This document shows positions 53,577 to 61,278 of a DNA stretch of 64,000 nt, piece after piece. Source of the stretch: Actinomycetota bacterium (GTDB lineage: Bacteria > Actinomycetota > Actinomycetes > Nanopelagicales > Nanopelagicaceae); contig VGBW01000003.1 of assembly GCA_016870365.1 (NCBI GenBank), positions 1 through 64,000 on the forward strand, given 5' to 3'. The translations under genes and the position numbers were made by a program. Positions within the stretch are counted from its first letter, which is position 1. Every line of letters begins with the position of its first letter. The notes under the pieces are model-generated. The model was not told the origin of the DNA and made no database searches. It worked only from the letters and a program-made list of their open reading frames with translations.

Positions 53577-54497
53577 CTATATCTTCTCTCCGGCGCGCAC
53601 TGCCGCTAGCCAAGCATTTGCCCGCTTGAAAGAGTTATCGGCAGTAGTTGCAGTGGTGGTAGGAGTAACTTTATCTGCTCTTGGGTAGGAACCTAGATAT
53701 CGTAGGTCTTCACATATTCTTCTAAGCCCGGTTAGCGCATCGCCTACGCGCTCTTCATTTATATGGCCTTCCACATCAATAATGAAGTGATAGCTGCCCA
53801 GCTCTTTGCCTGTTGGGCGAGATTGAATGAAGGTGAGATTAACCCCTCGCATTGAGAACTCGGTTAGAACCTCAAGAAGTGCTCCAGCGTGATCTGCTCC
53901 AATAAATGCCACAAGCGATGTTCGATCATGGCCGGATAGAGCGGGGACTAAACCGGGTTTTCCTACCAACACAAAACGGGTAACTGCTCCATTGTTATCA
54001 CCAATATCGTTGGCAACAGCGCTAAGTCCATACTCTTTTGCCGCCGCAGGGCTTGCGATTGCAGCATCAAAACCGCTATTTGCTAAATCTGCCGCTGCAG
54101 CCGCTGTTGATGAGGCGGGAACAATCTCGGAATCTGGATAATTGTCAGCGATGAAATTGCGGCACTGCGCCTCGGCATGGGGATGGGTGGCGATTTTATG
54201 AATGGGGGAACTCTCTTTCCCTTTAACCACAAGAAGTGAGAATGAAACCGGAAGAGTGATTTCTTTATAGATAACCAGAGGCTCGCCTATCGCCAACTCA
54301 TCGAGAGTCCTGGCGACAACTCCCTCTACCGAATTTTCAATAGGGACCAGGGCGCGATCTGCTTGAGAATTTCTAACAGCATTTAGGGCGGCGGTGACAT
54401 TGGCATAAGGGTGCAACTCATCGCTTGCTTGTGCGATAGTGCGTAGCGCCTCTTCTGTGAAAGTTCCAGTTGGCCCTAAATATGCGTATCTTGTCAC
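53577..54497 (-). CDS. pheA: Prephenate dehydratase
   Basis: 306 aa. It makes phenylpyruvate from prephenate. Catalytic domain: YAYLGPTGTFTEEAL at the N-terminus, VPIENSVEGVV, and NNGAVTRFVLVG with the Thr-Arg-Phe motif. ACT domain: GALLEVLTEFSMRGVNLTFI then QSRPTG, where the feedback motif is usually ESRP. I chose GTG 54497 because TATCCT (54509 down to 54504) lies 6 nt upstream; the ATG at 54533 would be inside that promoter's upstream part. Confidence 0.94.
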   Translation of the reverse strand: MTRYAYLGPTGTFTEEALRTIAQASDELHPYANVTAALNAVRNSQADRALVPIENSVEGVVARTLDELAIGEPLVIYKEITLPVSFSLLVVKGKESSPIHKIATHPHAEAQCRNFIADNYPDSEIVPASSTAAAAADLANSGFDAAIASPAAAKEYGLSAVANDIGDNNGAVTRFVLVGKPGLVPALSGHDRTSLVAFIGADHAGALLEVLTEFSMRGVNLTFIQSRPTGKELGSYHFIIDVEGHINEERVGDALTGLRRICEDLRYLGSYPRADKVTPTTTATTADNSFKRANAWLAAVRAGEKI

Positions 54498-54577
54498 TGC
54501 GTAAGGATACTCGTAGGGCCATCTTGCCCGCATACTCTTTTATCAATAGCGATTTGCGCGTTAGGCTTCGCATTATT

Positions 54578-55357
54578 ATGGCGGCAAAACTGAACTTCTC
54601 TGATATCGCCTGGCGATCTGAAGTTGGCCTGCGACGCCAAGGCAATGAAGATTCAGCTCTGGTCTCTGCCTCACTTCTTGCAGTAGCAGATGGCATGGGT
54701 GGATATGTTGGCGGAGAGATCGCATCAAGAACTGTAATTGAAAAGTTAATCCGACTCCTGCCAACTCTTGAAAGCCCAGAGTTAGACAATGAATCCAGAG
54801 AAGATCTTTTGCGTTCATCGGTTGAGAGTATGGATGCGGCCATTGCTGAAATTGGAGCCGCGCGCCCTGAGCTAATTGGCATGGGAACCACGCTTACATC
54901 CCTAGCGCTCTTTGATAGCCACTTACTTTTGCTCCACTTAGGAGATTCGCGGGCTTATCGCCTACGCGGCAAGAAAATAGAGCAGTTAAGCCATGACCAC
55001 ACCGTGGTTCAGGAGCTAGTAGACCAAGGAAGGCTTAGCCCTGATGAGATTGCTGATCATCCGCAAAGATCTTTTCTAACTCAAGGGCTTATGGGTAAGG
55101 AGAATCTCTCTCCCGTTCTTCTTGCTTATCCAGTATTAAAGGGTGATAGATACCTGCTTTGTACTGACGGGTTAACTGCAGTTCTTGATGAGGCCAAAAT
55201 TGCCAAAACGCTCCAGCAAGACTTAGCAAGTGCTGTAAATTCTCTAATTGAGCTCACCTATAAAGCTGGAGCCCCAGATAACGTCACGGTGATAGCAGCA
55301 GAGGTTGGCGAAGGTAAGGCAAACGTTAGAACTCAAGGCTTTGGAGCGGCCTCATGA
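54578..55357 (+). CDS. pstP: PP2C-family Ser/Thr protein phosphatase
   Basis: 259 aa. Metal-binding motifs: RQGNEDSAL, VADGMGGYVGGE, LGDSRAYRLR, CTDGLT and GAPDNVTVI. It reverses phosphorylation by PASTA kinases in cell-wall control. ATG 54578 (MAAKLNFSD) fits the family; longer readings overlap pheA. ATGA overlap with pknB. No membrane span follows the catalytic domain, unlike mycobacterial PstP, so it is cytoplasmic. Confidence 0.93.
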   Translation: MAAKLNFSDIAWRSEVGLRRQGNEDSALVSASLLAVADGMGGYVGGEIASRTVIEKLIRLLPTLESPELDNESREDLLRSSVESMDAAIAEIGAARPELIGMGTTLTSLALFDSHLLLLHLGDSRAYRLRGKKIEQLSHDHTVVQELVDQGRLSPDEIADHPQRSFLTQGLMGKENLSPVLLAYPVLKGDRYLLCTDGLTAVLDEAKIAKTLQQDLASAVNSLIELTYKAGAPDNVTVIAAEVGEGKANVRTQGFGAAS

Positions 55358-56919
55358 AAAAGATACTAGGGGGTCGCTATGAACTAGGGGCGATGATTGG
55401 CACCGGTGGAATGGCTGATGTTTACTTAGCGCAAGACAAAAGACTTAATCGCCAAGTTGCTATCAAGATATTAAGAAGTGATTTGGCCAGAGATCCTTCA
55501 TTTGTCACAAGATTTAACAAAGAGGCGCTATCTGTTGCCGCTCTAAATCACCCAGGAATCGTCTCTGTCTATGACTCGGGTAAGCAAGATAGCCCTAGCG
55601 GGGCTATGCCATACATAGTTATGGAGTATGTAGAGGGCAAGACGCTGCGCCAGATTGTCAATGAAGGTGAGGATCTTGGGTTGAATCGCGCTGTTGAACT
55701 AGTTGAGGGAATCTTAGTTGCGCTGCAATACTCGCACAAGAATGGAATCATTCATCGCGATATAAAGCCAGGGAACATCATGATTACTGATAGCGGTGAT
55801 GTGAAGGTGATGGATTTTGGCATTGCAAGGGCTCTTACTGATGCCGGAGCTACCATGACTAGCGCTTGGAACATCTTTGGAACTGCACAATATCTCTCAC
55901 CGGAGCAAGCAACTGGGGCTCAAGCAGATGCTAGAAGTGACCTCTACTCTGTTGGTTGCCTACTCTATGAGCTATTAGCTGGAAGACCTCCCTTTACTGG
56001 TGAGACCCCAGTTGCTATTGCCTATCAACATGTCTCGGCGCCGCTTACACCAATTACTGAAATTCAAAAGGGTCTTAATCCTGTCTTAGATGCTTTCTTT
56101 AGCATTGCCCTTGCTAAAGACGCTGATGAGCGATATCAGAGTGCTAACGCGATGCTTAAGGATTTGAAGAAGTTGATTAAGGGTGAAGAAATTACTACAC
56201 AGATCCCAAAGCAAGTAAGAAAAGAGAGGGCGCGTAGCCGGATCGCCGCGCTATCTATAGCCCTAGTGCTTCTTGTTGGCGGTGTTAGTTATTTCATCTT
56301 TACCCCAAATCAGAGCGCAGTTACTAGGGTTCTACCGAATGTTGTTGGCTTGACAGAGGCGCAAGCGCGCCAAGAGTTATCAGGGTTAACAATCACTATT
56401 CAAAGAGCGCCAGATCCCAGAATTCCAAGAGATCGCATTTCAGGACAATTGCCTCTTGCCACCACTCTAGTTTCAGATGGGTCAGCTGTGACTTTAACGA
56501 TCTCTGATGGGCCAGGGGATGCGATTGTGCCAACCGGCTTACTAGGCAAACCATTAGAGGAAGTTAGAGCTGCCCTTGCTGCTGCAGGCTTAAGAGTTGG
56601 TAGGACCATCGCTATCGACTCAGAGCAAGAGCCGGGGATTGTTCTAAAAGTAACCCCTGAGCCAGGAAGCACTGTCGAGGCCGGAACCGGAGTGGTTCTA
56701 GAGATTGCTAGCGGAAATATCTCGGTGCCATCCCTAGTCGGACTTAATGAAATTGAGGCTAGAACAATTCTTATTCAAGCTGGCTTCTTGGTAAAGATCG
56801 TTGAGGCATATGATGCTAATCAAGTGATTGGTAGCGTTTTAGCACAGGCGCCAAGTGCCGGAGAAGTAAAATTGATCGGCTCCTCAGTGACAATAACTAT
56901 CAATAAAACTCAAGGCTAG
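55354..56919 (+). CDS. pknB: PASTA-domain Ser/Thr protein kinase
   Basis: 521 aa. Kinase domain residues 1-275: P-loop GTGGMADVYLA, VAIKIL Lys, catalytic HRDIKPGNIM, DFGIARAL and GTAQYLSPEQA. One span near 298-315 (ALSIALVLLVGGVSYFIF). Three extracellular PASTA repeats follow: PNVVGLTEAQARQEL, TGLLGKPLEEVRAAL and VPSLVGLNEIEARTIL. It senses peptidoglycan fragments or lipid II and phosphorylates division and wall proteins. Mycobacterial PknB has four PASTA repeats. Only 4 bp overlap with trpG at the 3' end. Confidence 0.96.
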   Translation: MKKILGGRYELGAMIGTGGMADVYLAQDKRLNRQVAIKILRSDLARDPSFVTRFNKEALSVAALNHPGIVSVYDSGKQDSPSGAMPYIVMEYVEGKTLRQIVNEGEDLGLNRAVELVEGILVALQYSHKNGIIHRDIKPGNIMITDSGDVKVMDFGIARALTDAGATMTSAWNIFGTAQYLSPEQATGAQADARSDLYSVGCLLYELLAGRPPFTGETPVAIAYQHVSAPLTPITEIQKGLNPVLDAFFSIALAKDADERYQSANAMLKDLKKLIKGEEITTQIPKQVRKERARSRIAALSIALVLLVGGVSYFIFTPNQSAVTRVLPNVVGLTEAQARQELSGLTITIQRAPDPRIPRDRISGQLPLATTLVSDGSAVTLTISDGPGDAIVPTGLLGKPLEEVRAALAAAGLRVGRTIAIDSEQEPGIVLKVTPEPGSTVEAGTGVVLEIASGNISVPSLVGLNEIEARTILIQAGFLVKIVEAYDANQVIGSVLAQAPSAGEVKLIGSSVTITINKTQG

Positions 56920-57542
56920 CGCGCGACTATCGGAGAAAGTCCTTCAGATCTCGCTCTAGCACCAATATCTCCACATTCGACCAACCAATTACCTAACATT
57001 TGATAGCCATGTTCGGTTAGAACTGATTCTGGATGAAACTGCACTCCATGAATCGGAAGTGACTTATGTCGAATAGCCATTACTAAACCGCTCTCGCTTC
57101 GCGCAGTTATTTCGATTTCATCAGGCAAGCTCTCTTCACTGATTGCAAGTGAGTGATAGCGAGTTGCAGTGAAGCTATTTGGAATATCTTTAAGTACCCC
57201 AGAGTTGTTATGAGTTATTACTGATGTCTTTCCATGAAGAAGTTCTGGAGCGCGATTTACTGTCGCCCCATAAGCCACACCAATACCTTGATGCCCCAAA
57301 CAAACGCCAAGAAGTGGTTTCTCGATCTGAGCTGCGTGTTTGATCATCTCAATTGAGACCCCCGCTTCTTCTGGCGCTCCTGGCCCTGGGGAGATTAAGA
57401 CCCCGTCATATCGCTCGGCGATCTCTGCGCCAACTTCATCATTTCTTACCACCGTGCACTGCGCACCTAGATGCTGGAGGTATTGAACGAGGTTAAAGAC
57501 AAAGGAGTCATAGTTGTCAACTACCAAGATCCTCGTCCCCAT
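56916..57542 (-). CDS. trpG: Glutamine amidotransferase (anthranilate/ADC synthase component II)
   Basis: 208 aa class I glutaminase: LVVDNYDSFVFNL, GVLISPGPGAPEEAG, active Cys in LLGVCLGHQGIG, and HGVQFHPESVLT with His and Glu. It supplies ammonia to TrpE or PabB, neither of which is near; in actinobacteria the copy between pknB and crgA often serves folate (pabA). A purine-like SD stretch (GGAGAGGA) precedes the ATG. Confidence 0.9.
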   Translation of the reverse strand: MGTRILVVDNYDSFVFNLVQYLQHLGAQCTVVRNDEVGAEIAERYDGVLISPGPGAPEEAGVSIEMIKHAAQIEKPLLGVCLGHQGIGVAYGATVNRAPELLHGKTSVITHNNSGVLKDIPNSFTATRYHSLAISEESLPDEIEITARSESGLVMAIRHKSLPIHGVQFHPESVLTEHGYQMLGNWLVECGDIGARARSEGLSPIVAR

Positions 57543-57572
57543 GGCCTTATCCTCTCCTGTATCCTGCCCCTT

Positions 57573-57833
57573 ATGCCTAAATCCAGAGTGCGTAAGAAGA
57601 AGAAAGATAACCGCCCAGAGATGCTTATCGCTGAGCGAGACCCTGTTGAAATGGAGAGCCCTAGCTGGCTCGCCCCAATAATGATTGGCACGTTCCTAAT
57701 AGGTCTATTCTGGATAGTAGTTTTCTATGTCTCCCAGACCCGATACCCAATACCTAATATCGGGGCTTGGAACATGGTTGTGGGCTTTGCCTTCATTGGA
57801 GTGGGATTCTCACTAGCTACTCGCTGGCGCTAA
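57573..57833 (+). CDS. crgA: Cell division protein CrgA
   Basis: 86 aa. Basic cytoplasmic N-terminus (MPKSRVRKKKKDNRPE), then two spans (PIMIGTFLIGLFWIVVFYV and NMVVGFAFIGVGFSLATRW) with the family end WR. CrgA is an actinobacterial divisome protein that links FtsZ-ring parts to septal wall enzymes. ATG 57573 lies 7 nt after TATCCT (57560-57565), so it is probably leaderless. Confidence 0.93.
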   Translation: MPKSRVRKKKKDNRPEMLIAERDPVEMESPSWLAPIMIGTFLIGLFWIVVFYVSQTRYPIPNIGAWNMVVGFAFIGVGFSLATRWR

Positions 57834-57843
57834 TACCTCCTTT

Positions 57844-57861
57844 AATTACACAAATGTAATT
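57844..57861. promoter_or_regulatory. Inverted repeat upstream of etfD, candidate operator
   Basis: AATTACA-CAAA-TGTAATT: perfect 7-bp arms around 4 nt, 75 bp before the etfD start. No T-run follows, so it is not a normal terminator for crgA, which ends 11 bp upstream. It could be a regulator site for the lipid-oxidation gene downstream. Inference from symmetry and position. Confidence 0.4.
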
Positions 57862-57935
57862 CTCCACAGGTTATCCACCCCCGTGTATAGGGACCTTACC
57901 TGCGGATTGGCCCCTGCCCACCTACCCTAAGGCGC

Positions 57936-60002
57936 ATGATGCGAACCGTTTCTTGCCTTAGCGCCTACCTGATCACAGTAATTGCGCTCGTGGCTATAAC
58001 TATTCGCTCACTAGAGCTATACCACCGCATCAAGGCTGGTCAGCCAGATCCAACAAGAGGTAATCAAAAAGCTCAACGATTTGCACTCATGGCTAAAGAG
58101 GTTTTAACCCATGCCAAGATGTTGAAGTTCACCGCATCTGGAGTTGCGCATTGGTTTGTGATGCTGGGTTTTTTTGCACTTCTCGGGACTCTGTTAACTG
58201 CCTATGGACAGGTAATCGACCCTGAATTTGCTCTTCCATTAATTGGACGCTGGATTTTCTATAACTTATTCACTGAAGGATTTGCTTGGCTTACCGGAAT
58301 TTCTATTGTTGTATTAATCGCGATTCGTCAAGTGACTCGCTTCACCAACAAAGGTCGCGCTTCCCGTTTCTACGCCTCTGGTTCTTGGAAAGCTTATTAT
58401 GTTGAAGGCACAATTCTTGCAATTGTTTTCTGTGTAATAACACTTCGCGGGCTTGAGGGCGCCTTAATTGGATATAGCGGCAATCCTTGGGATTTTGCGC
58501 TTGCAAAGCCAGCAGTTAATGCCTTTGCAGATCTTGACAAGGAAAGTATTGAGAATTGGATAGTGATTGTTGCGTCCTTAAAGATCATTGTTTCGATGCT
58601 CTGGTTCATCGTTATCGCTGCGAATTTGACTATGGGTGTTGCTTGGCATCGATTCTTAGCGCCATTCAATATTTTCTTTAAGCGCGAAGTCTCAGCAAAA
58701 CCCGCCCTGGGCGCTCTCCCTGAGATGCTCTCAAAAGGAAAAGTAATTGACTTTGAAAACCCTGGAGATGATGACCTCTTTGGAATTAGTGATGCTGCCT
58801 CCATCTCCTGGAAGGGTTTGTTGGATATGGCAAGCTGCACTGAGTGCGGCAGATGCCAATCACAATGCCCGGCTTGGCATACCGATAAACCGCTGTCACC
58901 AAAACTATTGATTATGGCTCTTCGAGATCATGCCCTTGCAAACATTGCTAAAGAAGGAAATGTTGTTGGTGAAACAATTTCCCCAGACGTTCTGTGGTCC
59001 TGCACCACCTGCGGGGCATGCGTGAATGAGTGCCCGGTTGATATCGAACACATTGATCACATAGTCAACATGCGCCGCTTTCAAGTATTGGTTGAATCTG
59101 AGTTTCCAGCAGAACTTGGTGGAACATTTAGAAATCTTGAAAAAGCCGGCAATCCTTGGGGAGCGAATAGAGCTGATAGAAATGCTTGGATCACAGAGTG
59201 CGATTTCCCCGTTGAGGTAATTACCGGCATCCTTCCTGATGAGGTGGAATATCTCTTCTGGGTTGGGTGCGCTGGCGCGTTTGAAGAGCGAGCAAAAAAG
59301 ACCACTAAAGCAGTAGCTGAGCTGCTTCATATCTCAGGGGTTAGGTTTGCTGTCCTTGGGAGTAGGGAGACCTGCACCGGAGATCCTGCGCGTAGGGCTG
59401 GGAATGAATTCCTCTATCAGATTCTCTCCAGGGAAAACATAGAGACTTTTAATGAGGTTTACGCCAATTACAAAGGTAAGAAGAAGGTTGTCGTTACCTG
59501 CCCACATTGCTTCACAACAATTGGTCGAGACTATAGGCAACAAGGTTTTGAATTAGAGATGTTGCACCATACCCAGCTACTAAATACCTTAGTTAAAGCA
59601 GGGAGATTAACGCCGGTAGCCCAAAAAAGTAACTCACTTACTTATCACGATCCTTGTTACTTAGGCAGGCATAACCAAGTTTATGAAGCACCAAGAGAGC
59701 TCTTGGAATCAACTGGTGTCGGTTTGATTGAATTGCCAAGAAATCGAGAAAGATCATTCTGCTGTGGCGCTGGCGGGGGAAGAATGTGGATGGAGGAGAA
59801 ATTAGGCACGCGCATCAACATGAATCGTGTTGAAGAAGCTATCAATGCCGGGACTAAAGAAGTGGCTGTGGCCTGTCCATTCTGTAGAGTCATGGTTAGT
59901 GATGGGGTAGTTGCAAAGGGTTCAGATACTAAGGTTATTGACGTTGCTCAAGTATTACTTCGCTCGGTTAAGAACGAGAGCCATCAAAGCCCCGCCGATT
60001 AG
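57936..60002 (+). CDS. etfD: FeS membrane oxidoreductase, EtfD-like (heterodisulfide-reductase type)
   Basis: 688 aa. N-terminal half has five to six spans with His for haem (VAHWFVMLGF, AYYVEGT); then two 4Fe-4S motifs (CTECGRCQSQCPAWH and CTTCGACVNECPVD); then two CCG domains (VTCPHCFTTIG, YHDPCYLGRH, SFCCGAGGGRMWMEE, ACPFCRVMV). It matches the type of Rv0338c/EtfD, which takes electrons from ETF during fatty-acid oxidation and passes them to menaquinone. TACCCT lies 7 nt before ATG 57936 (leaderless). Its end overlaps the convergent rhomboid gene by 48 bp. Confidence 0.88.
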   Translation: MMRTVSCLSAYLITVIALVAITIRSLELYHRIKAGQPDPTRGNQKAQRFALMAKEVLTHAKMLKFTASGVAHWFVMLGFFALLGTLLTAYGQVIDPEFALPLIGRWIFYNLFTEGFAWLTGISIVVLIAIRQVTRFTNKGRASRFYASGSWKAYYVEGTILAIVFCVITLRGLEGALIGYSGNPWDFALAKPAVNAFADLDKESIENWIVIVASLKIIVSMLWFIVIAANLTMGVAWHRFLAPFNIFFKREVSAKPALGALPEMLSKGKVIDFENPGDDDLFGISDAASISWKGLLDMASCTECGRCQSQCPAWHTDKPLSPKLLIMALRDHALANIAKEGNVVGETISPDVLWSCTTCGACVNECPVDIEHIDHIVNMRRFQVLVESEFPAELGGTFRNLEKAGNPWGANRADRNAWITECDFPVEVITGILPDEVEYLFWVGCAGAFEERAKKTTKAVAELLHISGVRFAVLGSRETCTGDPARRAGNEFLYQILSRENIETFNEVYANYKGKKKVVVTCPHCFTTIGRDYRQQGFELEMLHHTQLLNTLVKAGRLTPVAQKSNSLTYHDPCYLGRHNQVYEAPRELLESTGVGLIELPRNRERSFCCGAGGGRMWMEEKLGTRINMNRVEEAINAGTKEVAVACPFCRVMVSDGVVAKGSDTKVIDVAQVLLRSVKNESHQSPAD

Positions 60003-60488
60003 CCCGCCTAAATGCCCGCGCCAATCAACTCCACCTAAAGCAAAACCGAAGACAAAATTAAGGCCAATAATTATCAATATTGAGCGCCATTGGACACCTG
60101 CTTTTTCGCCAACTAAGGCCAGCGCTCCGAAGAGCCCGAAGATCATTCCAGAAGCTCCTATTGAATAAACATAGGAGGGATTGAGTAATACCGAAAGTGT
60201 TGATCCACAGAATAGGGAAACGGTTAGAATCAATAGATACTTGGTCCTACCAAAGTAATTCTCTAGAGGTGTTCCTAAGGCGTAGAGTGCGATTAGATTG
60301 AAGGCTAGATGCCATAGCCCACCGTGCACTAGGGCAACAGTAAATAGGCGGTGATACTCCCCATTTTCTATATAGAAGCGATTAAGTAGAAATCTATCTT
60401 CATACCCAACAGTGGCTATCTGTAAAAGATAAGAGGTAGCAATTATTAGGAGTAATGAGCCAGTAATTGTGCGGCGCATTAATTTCAT
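59955..60488 (-). CDS. Rhomboid family intramembrane serine protease
   Basis: 177 aa, six spans. Nucleophile Ser in IGASGMIFGLFGAL and His in DWRGHLGGLIGG; HGGLWHLAFNLIALYALG is the conserved H-x3-H-x4-N stretch of span 2. It cleaves membrane proteins within the bilayer; substrate unknown. ATGA-type overlap (4 bp) with the cyclophilin gene. Same neighbour order as in mycobacteria (ppiA, membrane protein, crgA). Confidence 0.92.
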   Translation of the reverse strand: MKLMRRTITGSLLLIIATSYLLQIATVGYEDRFLLNRFYIENGEYHRLFTVALVHGGLWHLAFNLIALYALGTPLENYFGRTKYLLILTVSLFCGSTLSVLLNPSYVYSIGASGMIFGLFGALALVGEKAGVQWRSILIIIGLNFVFGFALGGVDWRGHLGGLIGGALMALVLNRAK

Positions 60489-61018
60489 GCCAGCGATACT
60501 GAAGTTATCTTTACCGCTTGAATTGGGCGATCTGCTCCGCCAACTTTAACCTCTGAGATTGCTTGAACTATCTTCTGACTAGCCTCACTTCTAACTTGGC
60601 CGAAAATACTATGTTTGCGGTTTAGCCAAGTAGTTGGAGCAACGGTAATAAAGAATTGTGAACCATTTGTTCCAGGACCGGCATTAGCCATCGCTAGCAA
60701 ATATGGTCTATCAAAAGATAGCTCTGGATGAAACTCATCAGCAAAGCGATACCCGGGTCCCCCAATCCCAGTTCCGAGTGGATCTCCACCTTGAATCATG
60801 AAGCCTTTTATCACCCGGTGAAATACTGTTCCGTCATAGAGTGGTCGGTTGGTTTTCTCGCCAGTGTTAGGATTGACCCATTCGCGCATTCCAGCAGCTA
60901 GCTCAACAAAGTTTGCAACCGTCTTTGGTGCGTGATTTGGAAGTAACTCAATAACAATATCGCCCATTGAGGTGTGTAGGGTCGCTTGAGTAATTGGCGG
61001 CATTGAATCATCAACCAT
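60485..61018 (-). CDS. ppiA: Peptidyl-prolyl cis-trans isomerase (cyclophilin)
   Basis: 177 aa, single cyclophilin domain: FHRVIKGFMIQGGDP (catalytic Arg), NAGPGTNGSQFFITV (Gln-Phe) and WLNRKHSIFGQV. No signal peptide, so cytoplasmic. ATG 61018 stands 1 nt after the last base of tRNA-Ala, with no SD possible outside the tRNA; the second Met at 61003 is an alternative. It is probably made from the tRNA transcript. Confidence 0.95.
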   Translation of the reverse strand: MVDDSMPPITQATLHTSMGDIVIELLPNHAPKTVANFVELAAGMREWVNPNTGEKTNRPLYDGTVFHRVIKGFMIQGGDPLGTGIGGPGYRFADEFHPELSFDRPYLLAMANAGPGTNGSQFFITVAPTTWLNRKHSIFGQVRSEASQKIVQAISEVKVGGADRPIQAVKITSVSLA

Positions 61019-61019
61019 G

Positions 61020-61092
61020 TGGAGACTAGGGGAATCGAACCCCTAACCCCCTGCTTGCAAAGCAGGTGCTCTACCAATTGAGCTAAGTCCCC
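61020..61092 (-). tRNA. tRNA-Ala (anticodon UGC)
   Basis: 73 nt, no encoded CCA. GGGGACT pairs with AGTCTCC (one G-U); anticodon arm CTGCTTTGCAAAGCAG with TGC; T arm AGGGGTTCGATTCCCCT. Followed by C and then the ATG of the cyclophilin gene. Confidence 0.95.
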
Positions 61093-61119
61093 ATATCGCA
61101 GCGGAAAAGAGCGTTGATA

Positions 61120-61197
61120 TGGTGGGCCTAAGTGGACTTGAACCACTGACCTCTTCCTTATCAGGGAAGCGCTCTAACCAGGCTGAGCTATAGGCCC
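61120..61197 (-). tRNA. tRNA-Ile (anticodon GAU)
   Basis: 78 nt with CCA. GGGCCTA pairs with TAGGCCC; anticodon arm CTTCCCTGATAAGGAAG with GAT. The gyrA - tRNA-Ile - tRNA-Ala order is the standard actinobacterial layout; 27 nt lie between the two tRNAs. Confidence 0.96.
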
Positions 61198-61278
61198 GCA
61201 AAATGGAAAGCGCAAGGCTACCTGACCTGCGGGCGGGCGCAAAAATAGCACTTTTTCTACCGCTTGTTCTTTGATCTT

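Noticed and set aside
57871-57879. TTATCCACC as a DnaA box near the origin
   Set aside because: One site with a mismatch at the last base and no cluster; the origin itself should be beyond gyrB to the right.
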